From: Talinum fruticosum
Lineage: Eukaryota > Streptophyta > Magnoliopsida > Caryophyllales > Talinaceae
DNA length: 64,000 nucleotides
Direction: 5' to 3'
NCBI GenBank assembly: GCA_021018815.1
Contig: JAITYX010000011.1
Span: 572,501 to 636,500 of the forward strand
Part shown: positions 33,268 through 46,279 of the stretch, piece by piece
Layout of the letters: the number at the start of each line of letters is the position of its first letter
How positions within the stretch are numbered: position 1 is the stretch's first letter
The notes under the pieces: generated by a model
The model's database searches: none
What the model was told of the DNA's origin: nothing
Seen by the model: only the letters and a program-made list of their open reading frames with translations
Made by a program: the position numbers and the translations under genes

Positions 33268-36200
33268 ATGGCTTCAGCAAATGCTATTTCCACTACTTCC
33301 ATTCTCTATACACCTCAAAAGGTATTCCCTATTGTGCTTTTCCATCACTTTCTGTATCTTTGTTTTCATTTTTGCATTAATCTGTTAGCTCTCTCGCACA
33401 AATGCCCGTTGCCCTTTTTTGAATCCATTTCATTGACTTTGGTTTTTAACTTTTTAGGCTGAGCAGATTGATTTTGGGGGTTTAGTTATGCGAATATACT
33501 ATTAATATTGTTGCTATTGTTACTGCTGCTGCTGTTCTTGTAAACAGTGTTGGAAATAAATTGGGGTATATGGGTTGGCTTTAACCCAATTTTCGTTTAA
33601 GTTGAATGGTTTTAGCCGTTCCCTAGAGAGGCTGGTTTCACTCATTCTTGAGAGTGGATGTTATCCCACGTTGATAAATTCGAGGCCTTGAGCTTATGGC
33701 TGTTTTGGCTAATGACTTTTTAGCAAAAGACGACTGTTTTTAGGGAGTTTTGGCCTTTTTGACTTGGTTAAAAAGTTAATATTTAATAAGTTGGTTTTTG
33801 TAACAGCCTTTTGCCTTTTTGAGGTTGACTTTATGTAAAATAACTTTTGGTCTCACGTCTCGAGGAACAACTAATTTTATCGTATTTTTTTTTAGAAAAG
33901 CTAAATATAAACAAGTAATATAAATAGTTAATCCAATCAGTAAACAACTAGCAACTAATTTAATCTGCCAACAGCCTTCAGCTGATTGCCAAACAGGGCC
34001 TATATATATATGCGCTAATGTGTCGCATTGCCGGTTTTGGGTTGGAATTTTCACTTGATTTATATGTCTTGCTCATTTGTTTTAGGCCTAATTCATCTAA
34101 AGTTTAACATGTTTAATGGTTCTCTCTCTCTCTCTCCCTCTCGCTCGCTTATTTTGTGTGTACTCTTTAAGAGTTTTGCACTTGGTAACGATGTCTAGAT
34201 TACAGTGCTGTAGGGAAGAAGAGATGGGCATCTGGGTACCTTATAGTGCCTTGTGATATGGCTTGCTTGGCTCTTGCCCAAAAATTTCTTACATTCTCCT
34301 TTGGAGTTTGGAATGGATAATGCCACAAAGTAAAGTACCTTGTTGCTACTCTGAAAATTAGGATTTCTTGAGGGTTCTTTATGCCCCCAAGAAAGTTTCA
34401 CCTGTCAAGGTGAAACAAGTGTTTTGGAAAGGATGAAGTAGTTGAATTAGGCTCTTTAGCCTCCTGAAACTCCCTTCTTAAGGCTGTTGGACTGCTGCAT
34501 TGCTATGCTTTTCCAGATTGTCACACTTGTTCTACGTTTCCAATTTACAATGATCTGAATATTTACAATACTTTTCTTTTCAAATACGAACTTACAAAGA
34601 TATGAAATCGTTTACAATTCCCTTCAAGAAAGTGTGAATAGCAGTTGTTGGAAGAGAGACAGTAAGAGTATGGAAGAAAAGGGAATTTTTGATGTATAAC
34701 ATAACTAACTTGGTCATTAATTGTTTACCTACCACAATCTTTTACTAATCTGTGTCCTGGATCAGGGAAGCTTGAGGAAAGCAATTCCTCAGCGAGCTCA
34801 GAGGGTGCAATATAAGCCATCTAGAAGCCGGTTAGTGGTGCGAGCTGCTGCAAAGGAAATTGCATTTGACCAGAGCTCTAGGGCAGCTCTTCAGGCTGGC
34901 ATTGATAAACTTGCTGATGCTGTGGGACTTACCCTTGGTCCCAGAGGTATGCCCTGTAATGAAACATATATTTTCAGCTCAATTCTCTAGCTGAATGCAG
35001 TCATCTCCTAGTGGTTTGTTTATCCCTGGTATGATGTCATCTAGTAGTTACTTATATGTGAGATTGAGTACATATTAAGAGGTCCTGGACAAGTGTTCTG
35101 GTTATATGCTTGCCACTAAATTGATGGCTTTATAGCAGTGGTTTAGTGCAGTCTGTTGGGACAAATGATGAATTCTGAATTAGTTCTTTCACCTGTGGAG
35201 CGTGACTGACCTTTTTCTACCTGTCTCTGGGGATGCTCTAAAAGTGTTGAACACATGCTGTTATTGGTTTCATTTATGGCTACACCCGTTTGTTTAAAAT
35301 TCTAACAACAGAAATTAAGCATTTTATTGGCCACCGGTTTCCAGTATTGGTACATTTCTGAGTGTATGTTGTTTATTTTCCAAAATTTCGTTTCCATATC
35401 TATGCAGTATCAAGTGTCGCACATAGGCACCTAATATGAAGTGTCAGAAGAACACAAGTTTTTAGCATATGATGCTATTTATTGTTAACCTTTTATAAGT
35501 ATATGTTTCTTTCGGTTTCTATGAAATTTTGGTGCTGATATAGATCTCTACCTTAAAATTGGGATATCAACTGAGAAGCTTTGGAGTGGGCTTGACAAAG
35601 AATTTGGAAATTCTAATGAAAATGCACGGGCTCTGTTAACAGTTTCAGAGTTCTTAAAAGTTTCTTCTGACCAAGGCCTGGCATAGTAGACAATGTGAAG
35701 AAAGCTAATATCTTCAACAAAGTTGTCTTTGCATGCATAAATTAATTATGGAAGCAACTAACAATATGCTGTTCTGTGTGATTGTTGACCGGTCAATTCT
35801 ATCATTGAATGACAATGACAGATAATCTTTCAAAATTTTGTTACAGGGAGAAATGTTGTCTTGGATGAATTTGGGAGCCCGAGGGTCGTTAATGATGGGG
35901 TTACTATTGCTCGAGCTATTGAGCTGGCTGATCCAATGGAGAATGCTGGTGCAGCTTTGATTCGAGAGGTATTCTATTTGTATGTTTGATTATGCAATAT
36001 GCTCAGTTTCTAAGCGCATTTAAACTATCACTTTTATGCTTTAGTAATGGATGATCTTAATGGATGGGGTCAGACTTTGTCACCACTCACCATGATAACT
36101 TAAAGCACCTTTAATTGTGTTTGTGGATTGAAGGTTGCGAGCAAAACAAATGATACTGCTGGTGATGGAACAACAACTGCCTCAGTTCTTGCTCGTGAAA

Positions 36201-39096
36201 TTATTAGACAGGGTCTGCTGAGTGTTACAGCTGGTGCAAATCCTGTGTCTTTGAAGAGAGGCATTGATAAAACCATCCAAGGGTTGATAGAAGAGCTAGA
36301 AAAGAAAGCTAAGCCAGTTAATGGTCGTGATGACATCAAAGGTACTGTCATTGTTTCTGCAAATGGCTGTATTCTGTTTCTCTTGAATCTGGATTGCTTT
36401 AACATGACTAACTGTTGCATCAATTGCTAGGAAGAGAGCGAGACTAATTTTGTGGCTTGTTGTTTTCAGCTGTTGCCTCCATTTCATCTGGGAATGATGA
36501 ATTGATTGGTACCATGATTGCTGATGCTATTGACAAAGTTGGCCCAGATGGTGTGTTATCCATTGAGTCATCATCTTCCTTCGAGACTACAATTGAAGTT
36601 CAAGAAGGAATGGAGGTTTGTGGCTCGTAGACAAGCAGCTGGAATAGTTTTAAGTATCATTGTAATATTGAAACAATCATGATCTTTTCTTGTTTTGCAG
36701 ATTGATAGAGGGTATATCTCCCCACAATTTGTGACAAACCCTGAGAAATCCATTGTTGAATTTGAAAATGCACGAGTATTGGTGACTGATCAGAAGATTT
36801 CCGCAATAAAAGATATAATCCCATTATTGGAGAAGACTACTCAAATGAGAGCACCTTTGCTCATCATTTCTGAGGATGTTACTGGGGAGGCATTGGCTAC
36901 CCTTGTCGTAAACAAGTTGCGAGGAATTCTTAATGTTGCTGCCATCAAGGCACCTGGCTTTGGAGACAGGAGAAAGGCTATGCTTCAAGACATTGCTATC
37001 TTGACAGGTATTTGATGGCTTCTATACTACTTACAGCTGCCAATTATTTCTATTATTTGGATTGCTGTTGTGCATAATTCAATCAATGTTGATTTTAAGC
37101 TAAGTAGTGAGGGTGTCAGTAATTGATATAATAGTCTTAACCAGACCAAACCGATCTCTGAGATTGACTCAACCTTATATAACTGTACTGCAGCCTATAT
37201 TTGAAAGGCATTGATATCCTTTATTTCGTGATAGAGAAGTAGAGGATTGTTTGATGATATATTCAGAGGTGCAAAATTGTCAATATTGATTTATTCAGAT
37301 GCCTAGAAAGTGGATCCAGATTATGTAGTACTTCAATCAAATTGAAAACTTACTTGATAGAGATAAACAGCAGCAAACTATCGCTTGATTTTAGTTTTGT
37401 GCTTGGTTTGGACTGGAAATTTTTATTATGGTGACCATTTATATTGATTCTGATCATGATAATATGTGCAGTCCCCGCTTTTTGCATTTGTGACTGGATA
37501 TGATCGTAATAGATATAATGTGGGGAACTTTTGGGGGGGCATCGGACTACATGCCCTGGGTATTGTAGATAGACTATTTTCATTGGACCCTAGAGTTAGA
37601 AACATTGGATGCCTGGTATTATCCAAAAGAAAGCTGATCATCTCTTTCAGCATTTGTTGTTGAAACTTTTGTGAGGTATGTATTGATACCTTTTATTTGT
37701 ACGAACAGGCGCAGAGTTCCAAGCTAGTGACATGGGTTTGCTGGTTGCGAATACATCTATTGACCAGCTTGGCTTGGCAAGGAAGGTGACAATCACCAAG
37801 GATTCTACCACCATCATCGCTGATGCTGCATCAAAAGATGAGCTTCAGGCCAGGATTGACCAGCTTAAAAAGAGTTGTTTGAGACCGATTCTGTTTATGA
37901 TTCACAGAAGCTTGCTGAGAGAATTGCCAAACTGGCTGGTGGTGTTGCTGTTATTAAGGTGGGTGCAGCAACAGAGACAGAGCTTGAAGACCGTAAATTG
38001 CGAATTGAAGATGCAAAGAACGCCACTTTTGCTGCTTTAGAGGAAGGTATTGTGCCTGGTGGTGGTGCTGCTCTTGTTCACCTCTCAACATGTGTGCCTG
38101 CTATCAAGGACAAGATGGAGGATCCAGATGAACGCTTAGGTGCTGACATTGTACAGAAGGTAAAAGCTCTCCTATTGTCAATTACACCCAATGTTATACA
38201 CTTGCAAACTTATATTTACTGGATGAAGCAAAGTTGAAATTTTGTGTCCAATTTGAATTTCCGACTGCCCAAACCAAAACAATACTTGTCCTATCTGAGC
38301 AAGGTGTGGGGGACATTAGGTGGGTTTTTTCTTTTTCTTTTTGGGGTGGGGGGACGGAATGTTGGATTAAAATAGCTGTACTTGTCGAGGATTTCATAGC
38401 TGTGGGTAACCATGAAGCACTGGTGCACCTTGTGAGAAGGATATTACTAATCTGTCAAGACTTTTAGAGCAGGGTTCTATAACTATGCGCTGGCCATAAA
38501 GTATTATGGGATGTATTTGACATGACATCTGTAGTCTAGTAAGACTTACATGCTTCAAACATCCAAAAATGACATGCTGTAGTGCAATCGGTTGAAGACA
38601 CCACATGTACCTTGATAATTACATGTGCACCTGCACGTGTTTTTTCCCAGCATTTTACAGTGATGACGTGTTAAATTTATTTGATATTTGAAGGGCTATT
38701 AAGTTCTGCATCATTGCTTGTGGCCAATTCGGAAATGGGATGAGTTGAGAGTAACTTGAGCACCAATAGAATATGCACCATTGTTTAATGTTATCTTGGT
38801 AAATGCAGGCACTTGTAGGACCAGCATGTCTGATTGCCCATAATGCCGGGGTTGAAGGCGAGGTAGTCGTAGAGAAGGTGAAAGCGAGTGAGTGGGAGAT
38901 AGGTTACAATGCCATGGCTGACAAGTTTGAGAACTTGGTCGAGTCGGGAGTCATTGACCCAGCTAAGGTAACAAGGTGTGCATTGCAAAATGCTGCTTCT
39001 GTTGCCGGGATGGTCTTGACCACCCAAGCGATTGTCGTGGAAAAGCCCAAGCCAAAGGCAGGAGCTGCTGCTCCTGAACAAGGTTTGACCATTTAA
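33268..39096 (+). CDS. CPN60B: Plastid chaperonin-60 subunit beta
   Basis: Eight exons: 33268-33321, 34766-34946, 35847-35968, 36134-36341, 36470-36615, 36701-37007, 37709-38159, 38809-39096, all with GT-AG introns. Corrected length would be 585 residues, normal for the family. Residues 1 to about 50 are a Ser/Arg-rich chloroplast transit peptide ending near RLVVRA; the mature chain starts near [11 protein letters not shown]. Visible GroEL-type motifs: [23 protein letters not shown] (nucleotide binding), the apical stretch [25 protein letters not shown], and [17 protein letters not shown]. It forms a double-ring complex with alpha subunits in the stroma that folds imported proteins such as Rubisco subunits (known). 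Exon 7 has a one-base frame break at the A-run 37867-37871: coding totals 1,757 nt, one short of a multiple of three, and the frame downstream is perfectly conserved. A base-calling error is more likely than a dead gene. Confidence 0.95.
33770..34010 (-). mobile_element. Possible MITE in intron 1 of CPN60B
   Basis: The end reading GGCCCTGTTTGGCAATCAGCTG on the minus strand (to about 34001) is of the form seen at termini of plant miniature transposons. The other end and a target duplication were not found. Weakly supported. Confidence 0.25.
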
Positions 39097-39689
39097 GGCA
39101 CATGGTTGCGTGCTAGCTGAGGTAGGGCTTTTAGTGGTTATTGTTTTGGTGCTCTTGTATTCAAGAATGGAAAAATTTTGTGCTGAGAAAATTCATAATG
39201 GAAGCTGATTGCTGTTAGTCAAATCTTGATTGAAGAATCTGTGCGTAGATGTTGTCGTGCTCACGTTATAGCAACATAATTCTTGCACTATATTTTTATT
39301 GTTTTCATTTGATCTACAACATTATATCATTTCGGACCTGTTCTATCGATGGCAAAAATCCACCCTCAATTACACTTACAGAAAATCCACTCAACCACAC
39401 GCAATAGCTTCCAACTATTCTCATTCATATTCAACCACATTCACCCACTCAAATTACAAAAAGATCTACCAATTACACCCAATAACTCTCTATCACTCTC
39501 AATCATACTTTCAGAAAATATACACTTAATCATACTCATCCACAAACTCATTCACCCACACTCAAAAATTTAAGTTTATAAATTATACGGGTGCCGCTTA
39601 TCACCATATAAGGAGTATAATAAAAAAACAAATGTACTCAAGTTAAATTTGGAGTTGTAAATACCTGATGTTTGATCATACAATATAAA
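39097..39689. other. CPN60B 3' flank and intergenic DNA
   Basis: The transcript end is expected within the first 200-300 bp, though no clear signal was seen. At 39350-39580 a stretch rich in CACTCA/TCACC words is compositionally odd but not a clean repeat. No gene was seen. Confidence 0.45.
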
Positions 39690-40240
39690 AGAGCTATTGA
39701 CGAAGACATTGCTCATTATTGCATAACGGTAGGGGACTTGGAGAAGATGGAGGAATGCGTTTTGAATCCCAATAAGGTTAAAGAGGAAGTTCTATCATAC
39801 GGCTCGTAGGCTTGTTCTTTTTAATTATAAGTAATAAAGCTGTAAGTTAAAGTTAAAATGAATATGATCATTGTGTTTGCCGAAAAAGTTGATAGTTGTA
39901 GATATGGGGATAATTTAGGTGGATGTATGGTTGAACACGATTTAATGAGATTAAGAACAAAATGATTAGTGGAAACATAGGAATGGTTCCTATAGAAGAT
40001 AGACAACGGAAAAAATACTCAAATTATTTGAAGAGTTTAGATGCAAGTGTGCAAAGGTGTGATATTATTGACCTTTCAGAATGAAAAAAGGGTACATGAA
40101 GACCAAATAATTATGGAATGAGCTGATTAGACAAGGTATGACATATTTAGGATTTGCGGAGGACATGACTCAAGATATGGAGTGTTTGGAGGTCTAGAAA
40201 AGTAGTAGATGTTGAGATTTCTCCTTAATTTGGCTTTTAT
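39690..40240 (+). mobile_element. RTE-type LINE 3' fragment
   Basis: Broken frames at about 39945-40200 read IKNKMISGNIGMVPIEDRQR, then SLDASVQRCDIID, then after a gap NELIRQGMTYLGFAEDMTQD. These fit the C-terminal tail of plant RTE-like reverse transcriptase proteins, after the RT domain (a VAPIEDK...RWFGHV...RRCD...EDMTQDR pattern). No reverse transcriptase core is present; truncated and decayed. Confidence 0.6.
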
Positions 40241-41538
40241 TGTAGATGTTGATTGACTTGTGCCCTCATTGATACTTTTAGCTTACTGATTTGCTACTTG
40301 TTAGTAGTATTTGATTTGATTTTACTTGATTGTAAGCATTGTTTTAATATTAGTATATTTAACATACTGTACTTGTAATTTAGTCATTTCCGATGTTACT
40401 TGAGTTTAGTATATGTTACTTATATTATCTCAATTATTTCATTAGATTTCAACTCTATAAAAATATTTTCTAATTTGTTTTCACCAAACAGCTACTTGAT
40501 ATTATTAGTATTTATGATTGATGTGTTTCCAACATGTTTCAAAAATTCAGTTTGATACATAATATGTGGGTCTCTTAAAATTGACTTCTCTACTGCTAGA
40601 AATGTTCACATGGGTAATGCTCCATAAATGAATTTCCCCAAACCCAATAAGACGTAAAATCCATACCACGAGTAATTGTTGCACTCAAGTTAATTTGGAG
40701 ACTAGGTTATGAATGTACGTAAAAATTTACACTTATATAATTAGTTGATTAAAAAACCTATGTGCCGAAATTAATCGGGACGTTCAGAGAAGTTGTTTGA
40801 CTTGCATACTAGGCTACTGTGCCCCTTACTAAACTTGTTACTGTTATTATTTTCAAAGCTAATGTAAGTTGTAATTAAGATTTAATGCTTCTATATGCAA
40901 TTTTTTTAAAAAAAAAAAATTGAACCTAGCAAAATATTTGTTTTTTAAAAAATTAATGGATCTCTTAAAATTGGTTTCTCTGCCTGTAGAAATAATGACA
41001 GGGATAAGCCTACTTATATTAGGATCTCCTCACATACCGTGAAGGTGGAATCCCACATTGAGAATTGTTGTTGTTGTTGTATTACGGGTGTAATTAGTTA
41101 ATTAAAAAATTAATGTACCAAAATGAATTTAAATTTGAACTAGATTGTGGGTATACTTAGTTAATTAAAAAATTAATGTACTAAAATGAATTTAATAATA
41201 ATAATCAACAGTATAAGCACTAATTGTCTTATAAATACAAATATCTCAAAGTTAATTTGGTGGTAGTTGGGAAAAAGAAATACCAGAGTGGTAAAAGGGA
41301 GAAAATTGATAACTTAGTGGTATTAAGGTTCAGCAATACAAGTTACATGTATATCCAAAAGTTTGTTAATCTTAATTAATAATTACTGCTACACTACATG
41401 CATTTGACTCTTAAACTAGAGTTCTTGAATTAAAATATTACTAAACTATTTCAAAATGTCGAAAATGTTACGAATTAATTTAATGTTCAACAATTATTAC
41501 TAATTAATAATTGAAATTGCTGCAGGTGTAGCATATGT
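40241..41538. other. No gene seen; AT-rich with small repeats
   Basis: A TTG run is at 41064-41080. The phrase TTAGTTAATTAAAAAATTAATG followed by TAC(C/T)AAAATGAATTT occurs at about 41094 and 41158. Confidence 0.5.
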
Positions 41539-41556
41539 GAGAGAGAGAGAGAGAGA
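41539..41556 (+). repeat. GA microsatellite
   Basis: Nine GA units, followed by G-rich sequence to about 41640. Confidence 0.9.
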
Positions 41557-41954
41557 GGGAGGCTGGTGAGTTGATGGCGGTGGGCAGGGTTCGGGGAGTC
41601 GATGGCGGTGGGTGTGGGCGAGGGCGTGAGAGTAGACTGAGGGTTAGAGATATACATAGGCAAGAGAGAAACAGAGGGAATGAGACGTCTAGCGTGCGTG
41701 AGAGAGTGAATGAGTTTGTGTTTATTTTGGGCAATTTATTTATTTGGGCTGCACACTTTGATTCATGCATGTCCCCATATATGAAATAAAAACTCAAGCC
41801 TATTACATGATAAAAACGTTTTTGGTTCTATGGGTGTCCTGGGACACCCATATGCCCTTCATAAATCTACCCCTGCCTCCCACTGTGGTAGCTAAAATAA
41901 AGTTATAGTATTAATTTTAACCATTAATAATTAGTCCAATGACAATCGTTAACT

Positions 41955-42000
41955 ATTTAATTAATTAATTAATTAATTATATATATATATATATATATAT
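41955..42000 (+). repeat. TTAA/TA microsatellite
   Basis: TTAATTAATTAA units pass directly into about eleven TA units. Confidence 0.9.
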
Positions 42001-43130
42001 TTGGGTTTGTAGTAGAGATAATAAAATGCATTAAATAAGGTGAGATTTTAAATTAAAGTATTAAGTTCTTTTTTTCATAAATTTTTTATCAAAAAATTCA
42101 TTTGAATAATAGTTTACAAGATTATTTTTTGATCCAAGATAATAGTTTTTATTCATATTAGTTTATAAGATAATAGTTTACAGGATTATTAAAGGAAGTA
42201 AAATGATAATTCAGTTTTTAAAAAATTATTTTTAAATAAAAATTATTAAATTATTTTAGGGAATAAATACATTTAAGTGCTTCAATCAATTAAATAATAT
42301 GAACAGAAACATACACCAAACAATAAACAAAAACAAAAATAATTCAAAGCAACAATTCAACTATACTTTTTTATACACTTCCTTCATAGTTAACAATATA
42401 AATGAATAAATTATGAGCTCTATATATGTCCATACAATTCATAATTAAACAAAAATAATTCATACACCTCTTTCATAGTTATCTCTTAATCCATTATCGT
42501 GCTTTCAAATTTACATGAACTCCTCCACCTTACAATTCATACGTCAACAAGTTAAACAAAAATATGAGAAAAATTGAATTGATGATTAAATAAAAAAGTA
42601 ATTTGATCCAAATGAGTGAGAACAAAATGTAATCTTATTTAAAATCAACCCGACTTGAATTCAAAACAAGTCATGCATATTTTACAAAAAGTTAAAAAAA
42701 TTCAGGAAAACAAAAATCAGTTTAAAAAATTAAAAATTATTTCTATTTTATTTTTTTCCTCCCATTTCATTGAATAAATAGATTATATTCCTAAAAAACA
42801 GTTTTAAAATGACTGATTTATAGAAACAAATTTCTTTTAATAATTAGATTATACAAATAAATTTCATAATTAGATTATAATTAGTTTGTTTGTATAATTT
42901 ATAGTAGCTTCCATTAAAGAATTTTCTCTCGTTAAATAAATTTCCGTTTTAAAATTTATTTCTTCCCATTTCCTTAAATAAATAGTTTGTACAAGTAGCT
43001 GTTGTTTAACTTCAATATAGTGATTTTAAACTTCATCTATGTCTATATAATTGTCATTATTATTTATTTTATTTAAAAAACAATATCAATTTTTCCTCTA
43101 ACCAAATATTATAAAACATACACAAATAAA
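42001..43130. other. No gene seen; AT-rich, possible Helitron interior
   Basis: Low-complexity AT-rich DNA; the phrase TTCATAATTAAACAAAAATAATTC and similar recur. It ends at the Helitron-like terminus at 43139-43165, so part of it may be the body of that element. Confidence 0.4.
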
Positions 43131-43138
43131 TAACAACT

Positions 43139-43165
43139 CGTGTAATGCACGGATCGAAAAGCTAG
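43139..43165 (+). mobile_element. Helitron-type 3' terminus
   Basis: A short hairpin CGTG-TAATG-CACG is followed 10 bp later by CTAG and then T, the usual end structure of plant Helitrons (hairpin, CTRR end, T of the AT target). The left end was not identified, so element size is unknown. No Rep/helicase coding sequence was seen; it would be non-autonomous. Confidence 0.55.
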
Positions 43166-43382
43166 TTAGTGATATTTTTGATATTTTGAAATATTTAAGT
43201 GGTATTTTAATCCGAGCACTCTCTTAAATAAGATTTTCGATAAATTTATTTGTAAGTCGAAGTGAACTTTAAGTGATTATTTCAAAATTTTAGGCACACA
43301 TTATACACCCATAATTAAAGAATATCCAAACCCCAAACGTCCCACTTATGTAGCTGGGGAGTTCATTGTAACTAAATCTAGA

Positions 43383-43546
43383 AAAAATTATCCGACATCT
43401 GAAATCTCAATTGAATAATTTGGACCCGTACTCATCCCGACATCCGAAACATGTGTATTTAAAAGTGGACACAAAATCCGAATTAACCCGAACATGAAGT
43501 TAGTACAACCAATACTCAAACGAACGACCCGTTTGCCAAGTCTAGA
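43383..43546 (-). repeat. hAT-like non-autonomous fragment
   Basis: On the minus strand it begins CTAGACTTGGCAAACGGGTCG, a terminus style common in plant hAT miniature elements, followed by TTCGGGTTAATTCGGATTTTG and CGGGATGAGTACGGGTCC. No second terminus was found. Confidence 0.35.
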
Positions 43547-43599
43547 TGTAACAACGTTACCTCTAAATTGCATATAGGCCATTTTTCTATGAGGCAAGC

Positions 43600-44835
43600 T
43601 CATGCCCGTGAGGCAGCGTGCGGTGGTCCTCTTTTGGCCATTTTTCTGGTTTTTCATCTAGAGCCTAACATGACCACGCTTGTGTCACTTGAAACAACCA
43701 TGTCAAGGCTCGTGTCAACTTGAAACGATCGTGTCACGACCTGTGTCAAGTGAGAGGGGCCCCGGGTCTCGATTTTTGGTTGTTTTTAGGCTGTTTAAAG
43801 CCATTGTTTTGGATGAATTTGGGAGGAAAAGCCTCTTGGAGATAGCCATTTTTTAGGGTTTAGGAGTTAGATTAATTTTATACTTTGTTAAAATAAAACT
43901 CTATTAGGGAGATTAATTAGGTTTGGTTAGTGTAGATTTGGGTTGAGAATTGTGAACCATGGAGCTTTGAAGCATAACCACTAAGCTTTCTTTTCCCTCT
44001 CTCTTTATTTCTTGCTTTGTTCTTTTAATTTTGTTAGATTAATGTTAATTTAGTTAATATTTTGTCTAAATGTTTGATTTTTGTTGATTTATGGAAGTTA
44101 GTTTAGTTTTCTCTCTCCTTTCCAAGCTTGTTTGTTATATTACTAGTTTAGACTTTAGTTTGAATTTTCTCATGTTTAATGAGTAGTTTTGTTGGATTTG
44201 GTTGTGATTAGCCTTTTAATGGCTAATTAGTCATGTATTAGGCTTAGCCAAACCCAATTTATGGTTGCAAATTTGAGTTTTCACTCATGTTTACCCATTG
44301 TTCGATGAAATGTTTGAAAGGGCTTTCATCTATATTTTTGGATGATTGACTTACACCGAAAGGTGAGGTTGATTAACTAGTGTAGAAGAGTTGAATAGGT
44401 GGAATTTTGGCTTGAAAATAGCCCGAACCCAAGTTAGGTTCAAGGATTGCTAATCATGTGGTTTATTTGGGCTAACCCCATGAGAATAGGTGGTTAGGCA
44501 ACTTGAACTAGCTCACAACCCATGAAAGTCGGCTTGGGTGAGCTTTCTCGATGCAACCAACCATCTCAATTTGCTAGCTTAAGTTGGATAGGTTATGACC
44601 TTATCTTGGCTAATTAGATCATTAATTGGTGAAATCATAACTGAGTCACCTTTTAACTTTCTTAATTTAGTTTTTATTATTTCATTTCCCAAACATATTT
44701 GATTTTTCCTAACTTGAGCCTCTCAAATTAGGCTCGATAATTGAAACATACTCCTTGTGGTTCGACACCACGAGTACTCACTCGATGTCACTTTTATTTG
44801 TGAGTCGTACAAACTACGACGAACATTGATATAAT
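43600..44835 (-). repeat. 1.45-kb interspersed repeat family, copy 3
   Basis: Reverse complement matches copies 1 and 2 in order: GTCGTAGTTTGTACGACTC head, CTCGTGGTGTCGAACCACA, AACCACCTATTCTCATGGGG, GGTTAGCCCAA, GGTTCGGGCTATTTTCA, CACCTTTCGGTGTAAG, TTTCATCGAACAA and TTAGCCATTAAAAGGCTAAT. The GC-rich block at 43600-43770 (TCGTGTCACGACCTGTGTCA and similar) occupies the place of the tandem block in copy 2 but is unrelated in detail. The low-coordinate boundary is not sharp. Confidence 0.78.
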
Positions 44836-45142
44836 AAATCTAATATGAAGGAAATATTACTTTGATCGAGTCATATGAAATTCCATTGTTGGATCATTCT
44901 CAATCAAAATAAATGAAACTAATTGATAAAAATATCAAAAATATACCATCTAATTGAATCAACAACCCTAATAAAACTTACACATATTGACAAAAGAAAT
45001 GTCACAAAAGGCGAGGAACAAGACTCTCACAAGAATGAGAGAAACCCTAACTTTAACAAGAAGGAGAAAAACCTAAACTCTCATAAAAATGAGAAAAATT
45101 ATTGGAAAGAAAATAACGATACGTTTATATCTTGATTCGATT
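44836..45142. other. No gene seen
   Basis: AT-rich spacer with ACTCTCA(C/T)AA(G/A)AATGAGA phrases at about 45023 and 45076. Confidence 0.5.
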
Positions 45143-46279
45143 GTACACTATTACAAGAACCACTTTTAACTACGGTTAAAAACAACCTTTAATTACGGTT
45201 ATCAGGCGTCGTCTATATGGCGTTGTTGAGGGTGGACATCTTTTGCTACAAATCAAAACCATAGTAAAAAAGGCACTATAACGAAGGTATACCTATGACT
45301 ATGGTTCTTCATCCGAATCGTAGTCATAGGTCCGAATCCGAATCTTTTACTACGATTCTTCCTTAAGAATCGTAGTAATAGGTCTGATTTTTTTAATAAT
45401 TTTTCTTGTGTTTGCTTGCCCTTTGTACAATACAAATCATATACAAACTTACACAAACTCTTTCAGAATATACAAACCACAATCCAATACGAGGCTTGAC
45501 TAGAATATATACAAAACAACATATTCATCACATTTGTATATGGTACATATAAAAGATAGTGTACAAATATATATACATATGTAAATATATATACCTATGT
45601 ACATATATACCTATAAGTGTATGATTATTAAAATCACAAACTTAACCAATCAAACAATGAAGAATAAGTGTAAATATATACATATGTCTTTATACGGTAA
45701 TATACAAACTCTACTCAACCTTGTTTTAATTTGTTGAGCACTTCATTTGTATAGGGAGTGGGTGGATTCTTTGCCGAGAAATATTGTGACCAATGTCTGT
45801 AAAAGACATATTAATTAGGTCAAGTGCAACTGTTAGTCAAGCTGAAAAAGAACATTAAAAAATTTCATAATCAAATACAAGAACATTAAAAAAATGCAAG
45901 TATACCTCTTTGGGACTAGAATTATTTAAATCGAGTTTGGTCACAATTTTTCTCATGTACGGGAGAATGTAGAAGTCGCACTCCACGTTCCCTGGTTGTT
46001 TATGACACTTCAATAATAAAATAGATTTTCAACACATAGAGAATTAATTAGTACTTTATGTAGTTAGTAAGTAATATGAAATGAAAAACAAGCAAAGTAG
46101 ACTCTAACAAGAGAACTTCACCTTTACGGGGACAATTATTGGTTTTGGTCTCGCTCGTCGGTCTCTCAAGCCTCCACCATAATAATAATGTGATAGAACA
46201 ATATTTTTCAATCGGAAAAATTAAATTCAAATTAGACATATAATTGAAATGAATACTAATTAACAAAATAACATAAAAT

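Noticed and set aside
33776..34054. 92-codon minus-strand frame in intron 1 of CPN60B
   Set aside because: No family recognised; lies in a probable miniature transposon remnant.
41504..41797. 97-codon minus-strand frame, Ser/Pro-rich
   Set aside because: Driven by the GA microsatellite and adjacent G-rich tract; no supporting signals.
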